Shown here in pieces: positions 1 to 5,002 of a stretch of 8,046 nt of DNA (position 1 is its first letter; each line of letters opens with the position of its first letter). The translations under genes and the position numbers were made by a program. A model generated the notes under the pieces. That model saw only the letters and a list, made by a program, of their open reading frames with translations. It searched no databases and was not told the origin of the DNA. The DNA lies in NCBI GenBank assembly GCA_020722305.1, contig DYLB01000090.1, positions 1 to 8,046 of the forward strand, in the 5' to 3' direction. This DNA comes from Anaerolinea thermophila (GTDB lineage: Bacteria > Chloroflexota > Anaerolineae > Anaerolineales > Villigracilaceae).

Positions 1-503
1 GCCGCAACATGCTGGCCTGCAAAACCCTCATCCGCGATGTGGGCGAAAAAATCACGGTCGAACCCCTCCTGGGGCTGCGCATCATCAAGGACTTGATTGT
101 GGACATGGAACCCTTCTTCGATAACTACAAGAAGGTCCAGCCGTACTTCATCACCAACAAGCCGGTCCCCGAAGACGGGCGCGAACGCCTCCAAAGCCAG
201 GAGGAGCGCGAACGCTTCGACGACACCACCAAGTGTATCCTGTGCGCCGCCTGCACCACCTCCTGCCCGTCCTTCTGGGCCAGCGACGACTACTTCGGCC
301 CGGCGGCGATCGTCAACGCTCACCGCTTCATCTTCGACAGCCGCGACGATGCCGCCTCCGAGCGTCTCGAAATCCTGGCCGAGACCTCCGGCGTGGCCCG
401 CTGTCACACCACCTACAACTGCACGATCGCCTGCCCGCGCGAGATCCAGATCACCAAGGCCATCGGCGAAGTCAAAATGGCGATAATCACCGGGAAGGTT
501 TAG
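1..503 (+). CDS. sdhB: Succinate dehydrogenase/fumarate reductase iron-sulfur subunit, C-terminal part (5' end outside window)
   Basis: This is the electron-transfer subunit of complex II, which carries electrons between the flavoprotein subunit and the membrane quinone site. The reading frame is open at the left edge (codons begin at base 3 with Arg-Asn), so the ATG at 9 is internal. Counting that Met as 1, Cys4 in the LACKT motif is the last ligand of the N-terminal [2Fe-2S] cluster, so roughly the first 75 residues are missing. The ferredoxin-like half is complete: CILCAACTTSCP (Cys76, 79, 82, 86) and CHTTYNCTIACP (Cys132, 138, 142) supply the [4Fe-4S] and [3Fe-4S] clusters, in the spacing seen in E. 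coli SdhB. The phrase SCPSFW is also family-typical. The flavoprotein and membrane-anchor genes should lie upstream. The gene ends with TAG and is followed by a strong terminator, so it is probably the last gene of its operon. Direction of catalysis (succinate oxidation or fumarate reduction) cannot be told from this subunit. Confidence 0.95.
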   Translation, partial: RNMLACKTLIRDVGEKITVEPLLGLRIIKDLIVDMEPFFDNYKKVQPYFITNKPVPEDGRERLQSQEERERFDDTTKCILCAACTTSCPSFWASDDYFGPAAIVNAHRFIFDSRDDAASERLEILAETSGVARCHTTYNCTIACPREIQITKAIGEVKMAIITGKV

Positions 504-512
504 GGCCAGGAA

Positions 513-561
513 CAGTATTCAGTATTCAGTATTCAGTATTCAGTGTTCAGTGTTCAGTGTT
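513..561. repeat. Heptanucleotide short tandem repeat, 7 copies
   Basis: Seven perfect head-to-tail 7-bp units: four copies of CAGTATT (513-540) followed by three copies of CAGTGTT (541-561). The A-to-G change is shared by all three last units, which suggests that a variant unit was itself duplicated. It lies in the 3' untranslated region between the sdhB stop codon and its terminator. A 7-bp period in non-coding DNA resembles the short tandemly repeated repetitive sequences known from cyanobacteria and other bacteria with repeat-rich intergenic DNA. No function can be assigned. Confidence 0.95.
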
Positions 562-563
562 CG

Positions 564-596
564 GCAGGCCGCGTTCGTCACGCGGCTTGCTTTTTT
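564..596 (+). terminator. Rho-independent terminator after sdhB
   Basis: An 11-bp stem (564-574 with 580-590, including GCCGCG/CGCGGC and one G-T wobble) closes a 5-nt loop and is followed directly by six T residues (591-596). It lies 61 bp after the sdhB stop and separates that operon from the dodecin promoter. Confidence 0.9.
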
Positions 597-640
597 CGAG
601 GGTCATCCTCTTTGTCCAGAACCCATCGCCTGATTATCGG

Positions 641-677
641 TTGAAATTCGCATCCCCAGGCTGTATAGTATATACAG
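641..677 (+). promoter_or_regulatory. Sigma-70-type promoter with a 17-bp palindromic operator candidate over the -10 box
   Basis: TTGAAA (641-646) and TATAGT (664-669) are separated by exactly 17 bp, a near-consensus housekeeping promoter for the dodecin gene starting at 709. The -10 box lies inside a perfect inverted repeat CTGTATA-GTA-TATACAG (661-677), a shape and position that suit a repressor binding site. The symmetry is seen directly; binding by a regulator is inference. The CTGT...ACAG ends recall the E. coli LexA box, but the inner spacing is 9 rather than 8 bases, so LexA is not claimed. Confidence 0.7.
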
Positions 678-695
678 TCGTTCTTTTACCAACCG

Positions 696-702
696 AAGGA
701 GG
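696..702 (+). promoter_or_regulatory. Shine-Dalgarno site of the dodecin gene
   Basis: AAGGAGG is a full-strength ribosome binding site, 6 bases before the ATG at 709. It fixes that start and predicts high translation, in keeping with an abundant small protein. Confidence 0.85.
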
Positions 703-708
703 TACGAA

Positions 709-921
709 ATGTCCGAAAGTATCTACAAAGTGATCACCCTCGTGGGAACCAGCACCGAATCCTGGGAAAAGGCCGTCGCCAACGCGGTCGAGCAGGCATC
801 CAAGACACTGCGCGACCTGCGCGTGGCCGAAGTGCTTCAATTCGACACCACCATCGAAAACGGGAAGATCGCCGCTTACCGGGTCAAGGTCAACCTCTCG
901 TTCAAGTTCGAAGGAGCGTGA
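709..921 (+). CDS. Dodecin family protein lacking the flavin-stacking tryptophan
   Basis: A 70-aa protein of normal dodecin length with a beta-alpha-beta-beta layout: YKVITLVGTS strand (6-15), helix from SWEKAVANAV to about 35, then strands at about 38-48 and 53-68 ending in NLSFKFEG. Dodecins form hollow 12-subunit shells; the classic ones store or sequester flavins stacked on a Trp at the start of the second strand (Trp36 in Halobacterium, in the motif VVWAEV). Here the aligned motif is LRVAEV, with Val39 in place of that Trp, and the only Trp is Trp19 in the helix. From memory of the family, this pattern (TSxxSWE plus IRVARV) is closer to the calcium-binding dodecin Rv0379 of Mycobacterium tuberculosis than to flavin dodecins. 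Family membership is firm; the ligand is not, and may be a metal ion or something unknown. It has its own promoter and an excellent ribosome binding site. No signal peptide, so cytoplasmic. Confidence 0.92.
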   Translation: MSESIYKVITLVGTSTESWEKAVANAVEQASKTLRDLRVAEVLQFDTTIENGKIAAYRVKVNLSFKFEGA

Positions 922-933
922 TCCCTGCCGCTG

Positions 934-939
934 TATAAT
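934..939 (+). promoter_or_regulatory. Candidate -10 box for the C39/CAP/SH3 gene
   Basis: A perfect TATAAT lies 36 bp before the ATG at 976, in the short gap after the dodecin stop. No good -35 box is seen at 17 bp (that position reads AAGGAG); TTCGAA at 907-912 is 21 bp away, which is long. The box may act weakly or with an activator, and read-through from the dodecin promoter is also likely because no terminator separates the two genes. Confidence 0.4.
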
Positions 940-975
940 GAGAGCACGTCGGTCTGATTAAAAAGCGAGGCGCAA

Positions 976-3087
976 ATGGCTTTTACCCCCAACTATCTCT
1001 CCCAGCAAGATCCCCAATGGAAGAATGTCAAACTCGGTTTCGGTAACGTGACCCTCGGCACCGACGGCTGCGCCGTCACCGCCCTGACTATGCTGGTCAA
1101 CGGTTACAGCTACAACGAAACGCCCAAGACCCTCAACCAGAAGCTCAAGGATTTGGGATCCGGCAACGGCTTCATCGGCCCGCTGGTGGTCTGGGGGGCG
1201 CTGCCGCTGGCCTTCCCGCGCCTGACCTACAGGAACCTGATCCTGTCCCGCGACCACGACGCCCCCATCGCCGAGATTGACGCCGCCATCGCCCGCGGCC
1301 AGCCGGTGGTGGTCGAGACCGACCGGTCGCTCGCCAGCGGCCTGCAAAACCACTGGGTGGTGCTCTACGCCAAACAGGGCGACGACTACCTGATGCTCGA
1401 CCCCTGGCCCTACCCGCCCGATAACAAGGATACCCTGCTCACCGTCCGCTACGGGTTCGGGCGCCCGGCCAAGAAAGTGATCACCGCCACCGTTTTCTAT
1501 GACGGGCAGACTCCTACGCCGCCGGTCCCGCAGCCGCCCCCGGTCGAGACGAACCTGTTCGTGCGGGTCTTCAGCGACCTGGACTCGGGCCTGCGTCTCC
1601 GTTCCCAGCCGACCACCGCGTCTGACACGCTCGCCATCGAACCGGCCGGGACGGCGCTGCGCGTCATCGAAGCCGAAGGCCCGGCCAGGGCCAAGATCGG
1701 CGTGGTGAACCAGTGGCTGCGGGTGCGCGACCCGCAGGGAGTCGAGGGGTACGTGGCGGCCTGGTACGTGGAATCCGCCCAACCCGTCCCGCCCGCACCG
1801 GAGCCGGAACCCGAACCGGAGCCTGAACCGCCCCCGGTTCCCGCGCCCGATCCGCAGGCGCTGATCGAAGCCGTCAACTCCCTGCGCGTCTCGAAGGGAC
1901 TGCCGCCCTATAAATCCAGCGACATCCTCAACGGGATCGCCGCCCGGCACGCGGCTTATATGGCCTCCAGCGGGCAGATTAGCCACCTCGACGCGGCCGG
2001 CAAGCGCCCCTTCCAGCGCGCCCTCGACGCCGGTTACGCCCTGGCCGGGGACTTGAACCAGGGCGGGTTCATGTCCGAGAATATCGTGGCGGGCGTGGAG
2101 CTATCCCCGCAGGAAGCCGTGACCCAATGGCTGGCGGACGATCCGCACACCAACACCATGCTCTCGGATAACTATACCGAGGCCGGGGCGGGGATCGCCG
2201 TGGCCGGGAATTTGACTTACTACTGCCTCGACGCGGCCCTGCCCAAGACGACCGTCCCCACACCCGAGCCTGAGCCGGAGCCTGAACCGGAACCCCAGCC
2301 CGAGCCGGGCAAACCCAAAGTGTACGTTTCGCCGTCGGTGGGCAGCGGCGGGCTGGCCATGCGCAAGGAGGCCTCCGAAACGGCCAGGGAGATCGCCCGC
2401 CTGAGCGCCAGGGCCGAACTGACCAGCCTGGAGGGGGCCGACTCGGTCCAGAAGAAAATCGGCGTGAACGGCAAGTGGCTGATGGTGAGAGACGCCCGCG
2501 GCAATTCCGGTTACGTGCCCGCCTGGCTGCTGGTCCTCTCGCTGGACGGGGTTCCAGAACCCGAACCGGAACCGGCGCAGATGACCGTGATCGTCTTCCC
2601 CTCGCTGGGCAGCGGCGGCCTGCGGATGCGGGCGCAGCCTTCGCTGGGCGGCTCGCTGGTGACGATCCTGCCGGGCGGGAGCGAGCTGACCGTGCTCGAA
2701 GACCCGTCCACGGCGCGGCCCAAGCTCGGCGTGACCAACCAGTGGCTGAACGTCCGTGACAGGCAGGGTCACACGGGCTACGTGGCCGCCTGGTTCGTGA
2801 GCGAAGCCCCGTCCGGCGGAGACACGCCCCCCGTCCCGCCGCCGCAGCCCGAACCGTCCGGATTGACCATTTACGTCTCGCCGCTGGCCGGGAACGGTCT
2901 GCGCCTGCGCAGCGGGCCGTCCACGAGTTCGTCCACCGTCAAAACATTGCCCGCAAATGCCCCGTTGACCGTCCTGGAACCGGCCGCCCAGGCCGAGGCC
3001 AAGATCGGCGCCTTCAACCAGTGGATCAATGTCAAGGACGCCGCCGGAGCGGTGGGTTACGTGGCCGCCTGGTACGTCAACAAGTAG
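976..3087 (+). CDS. Modular C39-like peptidase, CAP and SH3-domain protein
   Basis: A 703-aa mosaic. Residues about 5-175 form a C39-like (papain-fold) peptidase: QQDPQW (10-15), catalytic Cys32 in TDGCAVTAL, His126 in QNHWVVLY and Asp142 in LDPW make the expected triad. An SH3-like domain follows (193-266), then a Pro-Glu linker (275-284), then a CAP/SCP domain (293-421) that keeps His325, His337, Glu368 (SENI) and His391. A second Pro-Glu linker (430-444) leads to three further SH3 domains (448-521, 536-608, 629-702). All four SH3 copies share a tail like KIGxxNQWLxVRDxxGxxGYVAAWYV. Such modules normally work at the cell wall or outside the cell: peptide cleavage plus binding to peptidoglycan or other proteins. 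Yet no signal peptide or membrane segment is present, and an in-frame TGA at 955 rules out an upstream start. GCGAGG (965-970) is a modest ribosome binding site. The exact substrate is unknown. Confidence 0.88.
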   Translation: MAFTPNYLSQQDPQWKNVKLGFGNVTLGTDGCAVTALTMLVNGYSYNETPKTLNQKLKDLGSGNGFIGPLVVWGALPLAFPRLTYRNLILSRDHDAPIAEIDAAIARGQPVVVETDRSLASGLQNHWVVLYAKQGDDYLMLDPWPYPPDNKDTLLTVRYGFGRPAKKVITATVFYDGQTPTPPVPQPPPVETNLFVRVFSDLDSGLRLRSQPTTASDTLAIEPAGTALRVIEAEGPARAKIGVVNQWLRVRDPQGVEGYVAAWYVESAQPVPPAPEPEPEPEPEPPPVPAPDPQALIEAVNSLRVSKGLPPYKSSDILNGIAARHAAYMASSGQISHLDAAGKRPFQRALDAGYALAGDLNQGGFMSENIVAGVELSPQEAVTQWLADDPHTNTMLSDNYTEAGAGIAVAGNLTYYCLDAALPKTTVPTPEPEPEPEPEPQPEPGKPKVYVSPSVGSGGLAMRKEASETAREIARLSARAELTSLEGADSVQKKIGVNGKWLMVRDARGNSGYVPAWLLVLSLDGVPEPEPEPAQMTVIVFPSLGSGGLRMRAQPSLGGSLVTILPGGSELTVLEDPSTARPKLGVTNQWLNVRDRQGHTGYVAAWFVSEAPSGGDTPPVPPPQPEPSGLTIYVSPLAGNGLRLRSGPSTSSSTVKTLPANAPLTVLEPAAQAEAKIGAFNQWINVKDAAGAVGYVAAWYVNK
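1798..1827 (+). repeat. Pro-Glu dipeptide repeat linker (first)
   Basis: Five Pro-Glu pairs encoded by varied 6-bp units (CCGGAG, CCGGAA, CCCGAA, CCTGAA). It joins the first SH3 domain to the CAP domain. Synonymous variation between units suggests selection for the peptide, a stiff charged spacer, rather than recent slippage. Confidence 0.85.
2263..2307 (+). repeat. Pro-Glu dipeptide repeat linker (second)
   Basis: A 15-residue Pro-Glu run with one Pro-Gln (residues 430-444) between the CAP domain and SH3 domain 2. A shorter run (residues 527-533) and a Pro-rich stretch (617-627) separate the later SH3 domains, so every boundary after the first SH3 domain carries the same kind of spacer. Confidence 0.85.
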
Positions 3088-3106
3088 GTCACGTTTTCAA
3101 CGTGAC
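3088..3106. promoter_or_regulatory. Perfect 8-bp inverted repeat between two genes
   Basis: GTCACGTT-TTC-AACGTGAC starts directly after the TAG of the upstream gene and ends 15 bp before the GTG of the M28 gene. As RNA it would form a tight 8-bp hairpin with a 3-nt loop. There is no T-run, so it is not an intrinsic terminator; it may be an operator, an mRNA-stabilising or processing hairpin, or an attenuator of the downstream start. The structure is seen; the role is inference. Confidence 0.55.
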
Positions 3107-3121
3107 AAACAAGGAAACCTC

Positions 3122-4306
3122 GTGACCAGCACCGCAATCAGACACCTCGAACACCTATCCGTCAAGATCGGGCCGCGCGGCTCGACCACGCCCCAGGAAC
3201 GCCAGGCGCACGAATACGCCCGCGCCTGGTTCGAGACCCTCGGCCTGGAAACCCACTGGGAGCCGTTCACCTCCCCGACTTCCGGCTGGCGCCCGTTCGT
3301 GCTGGCCTCCCTGGGCGGATTGTTTGCCCTGCTGCTGGAGGCGCTGTTCAGGAGCGGGGTAGTTGCCCTGGCTGCCGGGCTGTTCATGCTGGTCGTCACC
3401 ATTTCGGTCTTGTTGGAGTTGCACTTCAGGCCCAATCCGCTGAGACTCTTCCTGCCCACAGGGCCGAGTCAGAATGTGTGGGCGCGCCTCCCGGCCCGCA
3501 AAACGCCCAAACGCCGGGTCGTGATCGCCGGTCACATAGACACGCAGCGCACGCCCTGGGCCTTCACGTCGCCGCAACGCCTGGCCTTCTTCCAGAACGT
3601 CAGCACGTTGGGCGTGGTCGCTTTTGCGGCCTCAGCGCTGTTCTATATTTTGATGGCTTTCTTCGACTTCGGGGCTTTCCGCTGGCTGGCGCTGGTCTTT
3701 GCGCCAATTTTCCTGCTCGTTTTCTTCGTCACCGCCCAGCCCGAACGGACGCCTTTCACCCAGGGCGCGAACGACAACGCCAGCGGCGCGTCGGTGGTGA
3801 TGAGCCTGGCCGGGCAACTGGCCGAGAATCCGTTGGAGAACATCGAGGTCTGGGCGTTGACCGACGGCTGCGAGGAGGTCGGCGGGTTCGGCGTGCAGGC
3901 TTTCATCCGCAAACACCGGGACGAACTCAAGACGATGAGCGTCATCAACCTGGACAACGTGGCCGGGAAGGGGGCGGGAGTCTGCTACGTCAGCCGGGAG
4001 GGGATGCTGCTGCCGCTCAAGGCTTCACCCGAACTGCTCTCGATTGCAAACGAAATCGCAGATGAATTTGCCGCCGAACGAGCCGACCTGAAAGTCTATG
4101 CCCGCGAGTTCACCACCCTGCACACCGACGGCTCGGTCTTCATGCTGAGCGGCATCCCCACCCTGTCCTTCCTCGGCCTGACCCCGGAGGGCGCGCTCCC
4201 CGACTGGCACCAGGCCAGCGACACCTTCGAGCGGGTGGAGGCAGGCACGGTCGAGGCGGTGGAGACGTTCGTGCTGGAAATGCTGAGAAAGCTGGACAGG
4301 TCTTAA
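3122..4306 (+). CDS. Membrane-anchored M28-family zinc metallopeptidase
   Basis: A 394-aa protein from a GTG start, chosen because AAGGAA (3111-3116) lies 5 bases upstream; a longer in-frame ATG at 3029 would overlap the previous gene by 59 bp without a ribosome site. M28 enzymes are two-zinc aminopeptidases or carboxypeptidases. The full metal and catalytic set is present: His138 and Asp140 (AGHIDT), Asp218 (GANDNASG), Glu251-Glu252 (CEEVGGFG), Asp278 (NLDNV) and His363 (DWHQASDT). Two hydrophobic segments at about 58-75 and 77-100 precede the domain, and two more at about 160-180 and 186-204 sit inside it, between His138 and Asp218, where the usual family gap is only about 20 residues. An even number of segments keeps all ligands on one side of the membrane; the basic stretch ARKTPKRR (121-132 region) suggests the cytoplasmic side. 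It follows the modular peptidase gene by 34 bp and is likely co-transcribed. Substrate unknown. Confidence 0.9.
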   Translation: MTSTAIRHLEHLSVKIGPRGSTTPQERQAHEYARAWFETLGLETHWEPFTSPTSGWRPFVLASLGGLFALLLEALFRSGVVALAAGLFMLVVTISVLLELHFRPNPLRLFLPTGPSQNVWARLPARKTPKRRVVIAGHIDTQRTPWAFTSPQRLAFFQNVSTLGVVAFAASALFYILMAFFDFGAFRWLALVFAPIFLLVFFVTAQPERTPFTQGANDNASGASVVMSLAGQLAENPLENIEVWALTDGCEEVGGFGVQAFIRKHRDELKTMSVINLDNVAGKGAGVCYVSREGMLLPLKASPELLSIANEIADEFAAERADLKVYAREFTTLHTDGSVFMLSGIPTLSFLGLTPEGALPDWHQASDTFERVEAGTVEAVETFVLEMLRKLDRS

Positions 4307-4308
4307 AC

Positions 4309-4345
4309 AAAAGCCCCGCTCTTTCGAATGGAGCGGGGCTTTTTT
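4309..4345. terminator. Bidirectional intrinsic terminator between convergent genes
   Basis: A perfect 9-bp stem GCCCCGCTC/GAGCGGGGC (4313-4321 and 4331-4339) with a 9-nt loop, six T after it (4340-4345) and four A before it (4309-4312), so it can stop transcription from both sides. It serves the M28 gene on the plus strand and the toxin remnant that ends at 4348 on the minus strand. Confidence 0.92.
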
Positions 4346-4347
4346 GT

Positions 4348-4497
4348 TCAATACAAGCCTTCCGGCCAAATCTTCATCCCAGCTTTCTGGCCTGCCAGCC
4401 AGAGTTCTCGATCATAAGTTGCCAGTGTCACCTGCGTGCTCAGGGTCTCGCGTACATACCTTTTGACCAGCGCGCTGGTATCCACATAGACAATCAT
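4348..4497 (-). pseudogene. VapC-like PIN-domain toxin with its middle deleted (49-aa remnant)
   Basis: Read on the minus strand, an in-frame 49-aa product begins MIVYVDTSALVKRYVRET, the first strand and helix of PIN-domain RNases with the first acidic metal ligand Asp6. It then jumps at about residues 18-22 to VTLATYDRELWLAGQKAGMK, the last part of a PIN domain with its final acidic residue (Asp29). Intact VapC toxins are about 125-140 aa; the central 85 or so residues, with the conserved middle acidic ligands, are missing, so RNase activity is not expected. The frame is preserved across the deletion and the stop TGA sits just beside the terminator T-run. Its ATG overlaps the antitoxin stop as ATGA, the classic toxin-antitoxin arrangement. 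The family call rests on the two end motifs, which are strong. It could still be translated as a short peptide. Confidence 0.8.
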
Positions 4498-4640
4498 TCC
4501 CGCTCCTCAACCACAAGGTCTGAAAGTTGTCGCGTACCTCGATTGATAGCCTTGGGCTGATATGGCTCTGGTTTCTTTCCGTTCCATTCGATCAGGCCTG
4601 CCTGGAGCATAACGCGGCCTCCCGCCGCAACCAAAGGGTT
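4494..4640 (-). pseudogene. Phd-like antitoxin, C-terminal remnant
   Basis: The minus-strand frame reaching the TGA at 4494-4496 ends in RQLSDLVVEERE, the kind of tail found in Phd/YefM-type antitoxins that partner VapC (typically S-[DE]-[ML]-V-[IL]-E-[ED]-R). It overlaps the toxin start by the bases ATGA. About 40-45 residues look genuine, from around GRVMLQAGLIEW onward. Upstream the frame stays open to an ATG at 4748 but only by running through an interspersed palindromic repeat, so that part (rich in Arg and low-complexity) is not antitoxin. The DNA-binding N-terminus is therefore lost or replaced. A short version could start at the ATG at 4610 (38 aa). Antitoxin identity is inferred from the tail plus the toxin next door; the exact break point between 4610 and 4640 is uncertain. 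Confidence 0.55.
4625..4637. repeat. 13-bp fragment of the 73-bp interspersed element
   Basis: CCGCAACCAAAGG here is identical to 4867-4879 in the core of the element described at 4825-4897 and lies exactly where the antitoxin frame loses family resemblance. It may be a scar of an earlier insertion, though 13 bp could also be coincidence. Confidence 0.4.
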
Positions 4641-4778
4641 GTCATTCCCCGAAGGGGACGCTGTGCGAGGCGCTCTTTGCCGAAGCAATCCCCTCGCCCG
4701 CCCTGCCGGGAGACTGCTTCGCCTGGTCTCGATACGCTGGAAAATCACCAGCTACTCGACCAGCGGCTCGCAGTGACA
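4640..4778. repeat. 139-bp palindromic interspersed repeat (GTCATTGCGAG type)
   Basis: The ends are inverted: TGTCATT...GCGAG (4640-4669) against CTCGCAGTGACA (4767-4778). Inside, CGAAGCAATCCC (4681-4692) faces GGGAGACTGCTTCG (4708-4721), and GGTCTCGATACGCTGG (4725-4740) faces CCAGCTACTCGACC (4748-4761). This nested layout matches a short palindromic repeat seen across many bacterial genomes with ends like TGTCATTGCGAG. The left end is split by 18 extra bases (4647-4664) that include the mini-hairpin CCCC-GAA-GGGG. It is non-coding; open frames through it are spurious. Confidence 0.75.
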
Positions 4779-4779
4779 T

Positions 4780-4818
4780 TGCAAAAGATTTGCGCGGACG
4801 ATGCAAATGTTGCGCGGT
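4780..4818. repeat. Imperfect tandem duplication between two repeat elements
   Basis: TGCAAAAGATTTGCGCGG (from about 4780) is followed by a shorter version, TGCAAATGTTGCGCGG (4802-4817), differing by a 2-base indel and one or two substitutions. It fills most of the gap between the 139-bp and 73-bp elements and has no recognisable gene content. Confidence 0.5.
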
Positions 4819-4824
4819 AATACC

Positions 4825-4897
4825 TGTAGCGCGGATTTCCCTTCGGCTTTGCTCAGGGCAAGCATTCCGCAACCAAAGGCGATATCAATATCGCACA
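4825..4897 (+). repeat. 73-bp double-hairpin interspersed element, copy 1
   Basis: It starts with TGTAGCGCG (4825-4833) and contains two hairpins: a larger imperfect one (GCGGA 4831-4835 with TCCGC 4866-4870, inner CCCT/AGGG arms) and a perfect small one GCGATAT-CA-ATATCGC (4879-4894). The last 34 bp (4861-4894) match the other strand of 8013-8046 at 33 of 34 positions, with the only difference in the small hairpin loop. Comparison with copy 2 suggests that the intact far end is CGCGCTACA, the inverse of the start, and that copy 1 lost three bases (GCT) there. Such small, palindromic, non-coding elements are MITE- or REP-like. Confidence 0.8.
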
Positions 4898-4908
4898 AGA
4901 AAGGAAAC

Positions 4909-4997
4909 TCCGTGTCCCTCCGCGTTCATCCGTGTTTTCCGCGTCCCATTTTTGAACTTCAACAGGACGCGGACGAGCGCGGATTGACGCGGAAAAC
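4909..4997. repeat. Periodic TCCGYGT stretch folding into a large inverted repeat
   Basis: TCCGTGTCCC, TCCGCGTTCA, TCCGTGTTTT and CCGCGTCCCA follow one another at about 10-bp steps (4909-4948), and the inverse motif recurs in 4966-4996. The best arms are a perfect 12-bp pair: GTTTTCCGCGTC (4934-4945) with GACGCGGAAAAC (4986-4997); a small TTGAA-C-TTCAA lies between. It sits just after the stop of the minus-strand operon and could act as a 3' hairpin, but there is no T-run for an intrinsic terminator. Confidence 0.65.
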
Positions 4998-5002
4998 GTG
5001 GG

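Noticed and set aside
513..561. CRISPR-like array
   Set aside because: The units are only 7 bp and directly adjacent, with no spacers.
661..677. LexA (SOS) box over the dodecin promoter
   Set aside because: The half-sites CTGT and ACAG are 9 bases apart, whereas the E. coli box needs 8, and LexA boxes differ between phyla. Kept only as an unnamed palindrome.
958..1986. A 342-codon minus-strand frame opposite the modular peptidase
   Set aside because: Low-complexity Gly/Arg/Asp/His-rich antisense translation with no ribosome site or motifs; the plus-strand domains are unambiguous.
3029..3121. N-terminal extension of the M28 peptidase from the ATG at 3029
   Set aside because: It overlaps the coding end of the previous gene, has no ribosome site, and its peptide is an Arg/Pro/Ser-rich out-of-frame product of the SH3 region.
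4494..4748. An 84-aa complete antitoxin starting at 4748
   Set aside because: Its first half is translated repeat DNA with no antitoxin features; only the C-terminal part is supported.
4934..4997. Intrinsic terminator for the minus-strand operon
   Set aside because: The 12-bp arms enclose a 40-base loop and no T-run follows on the minus strand.
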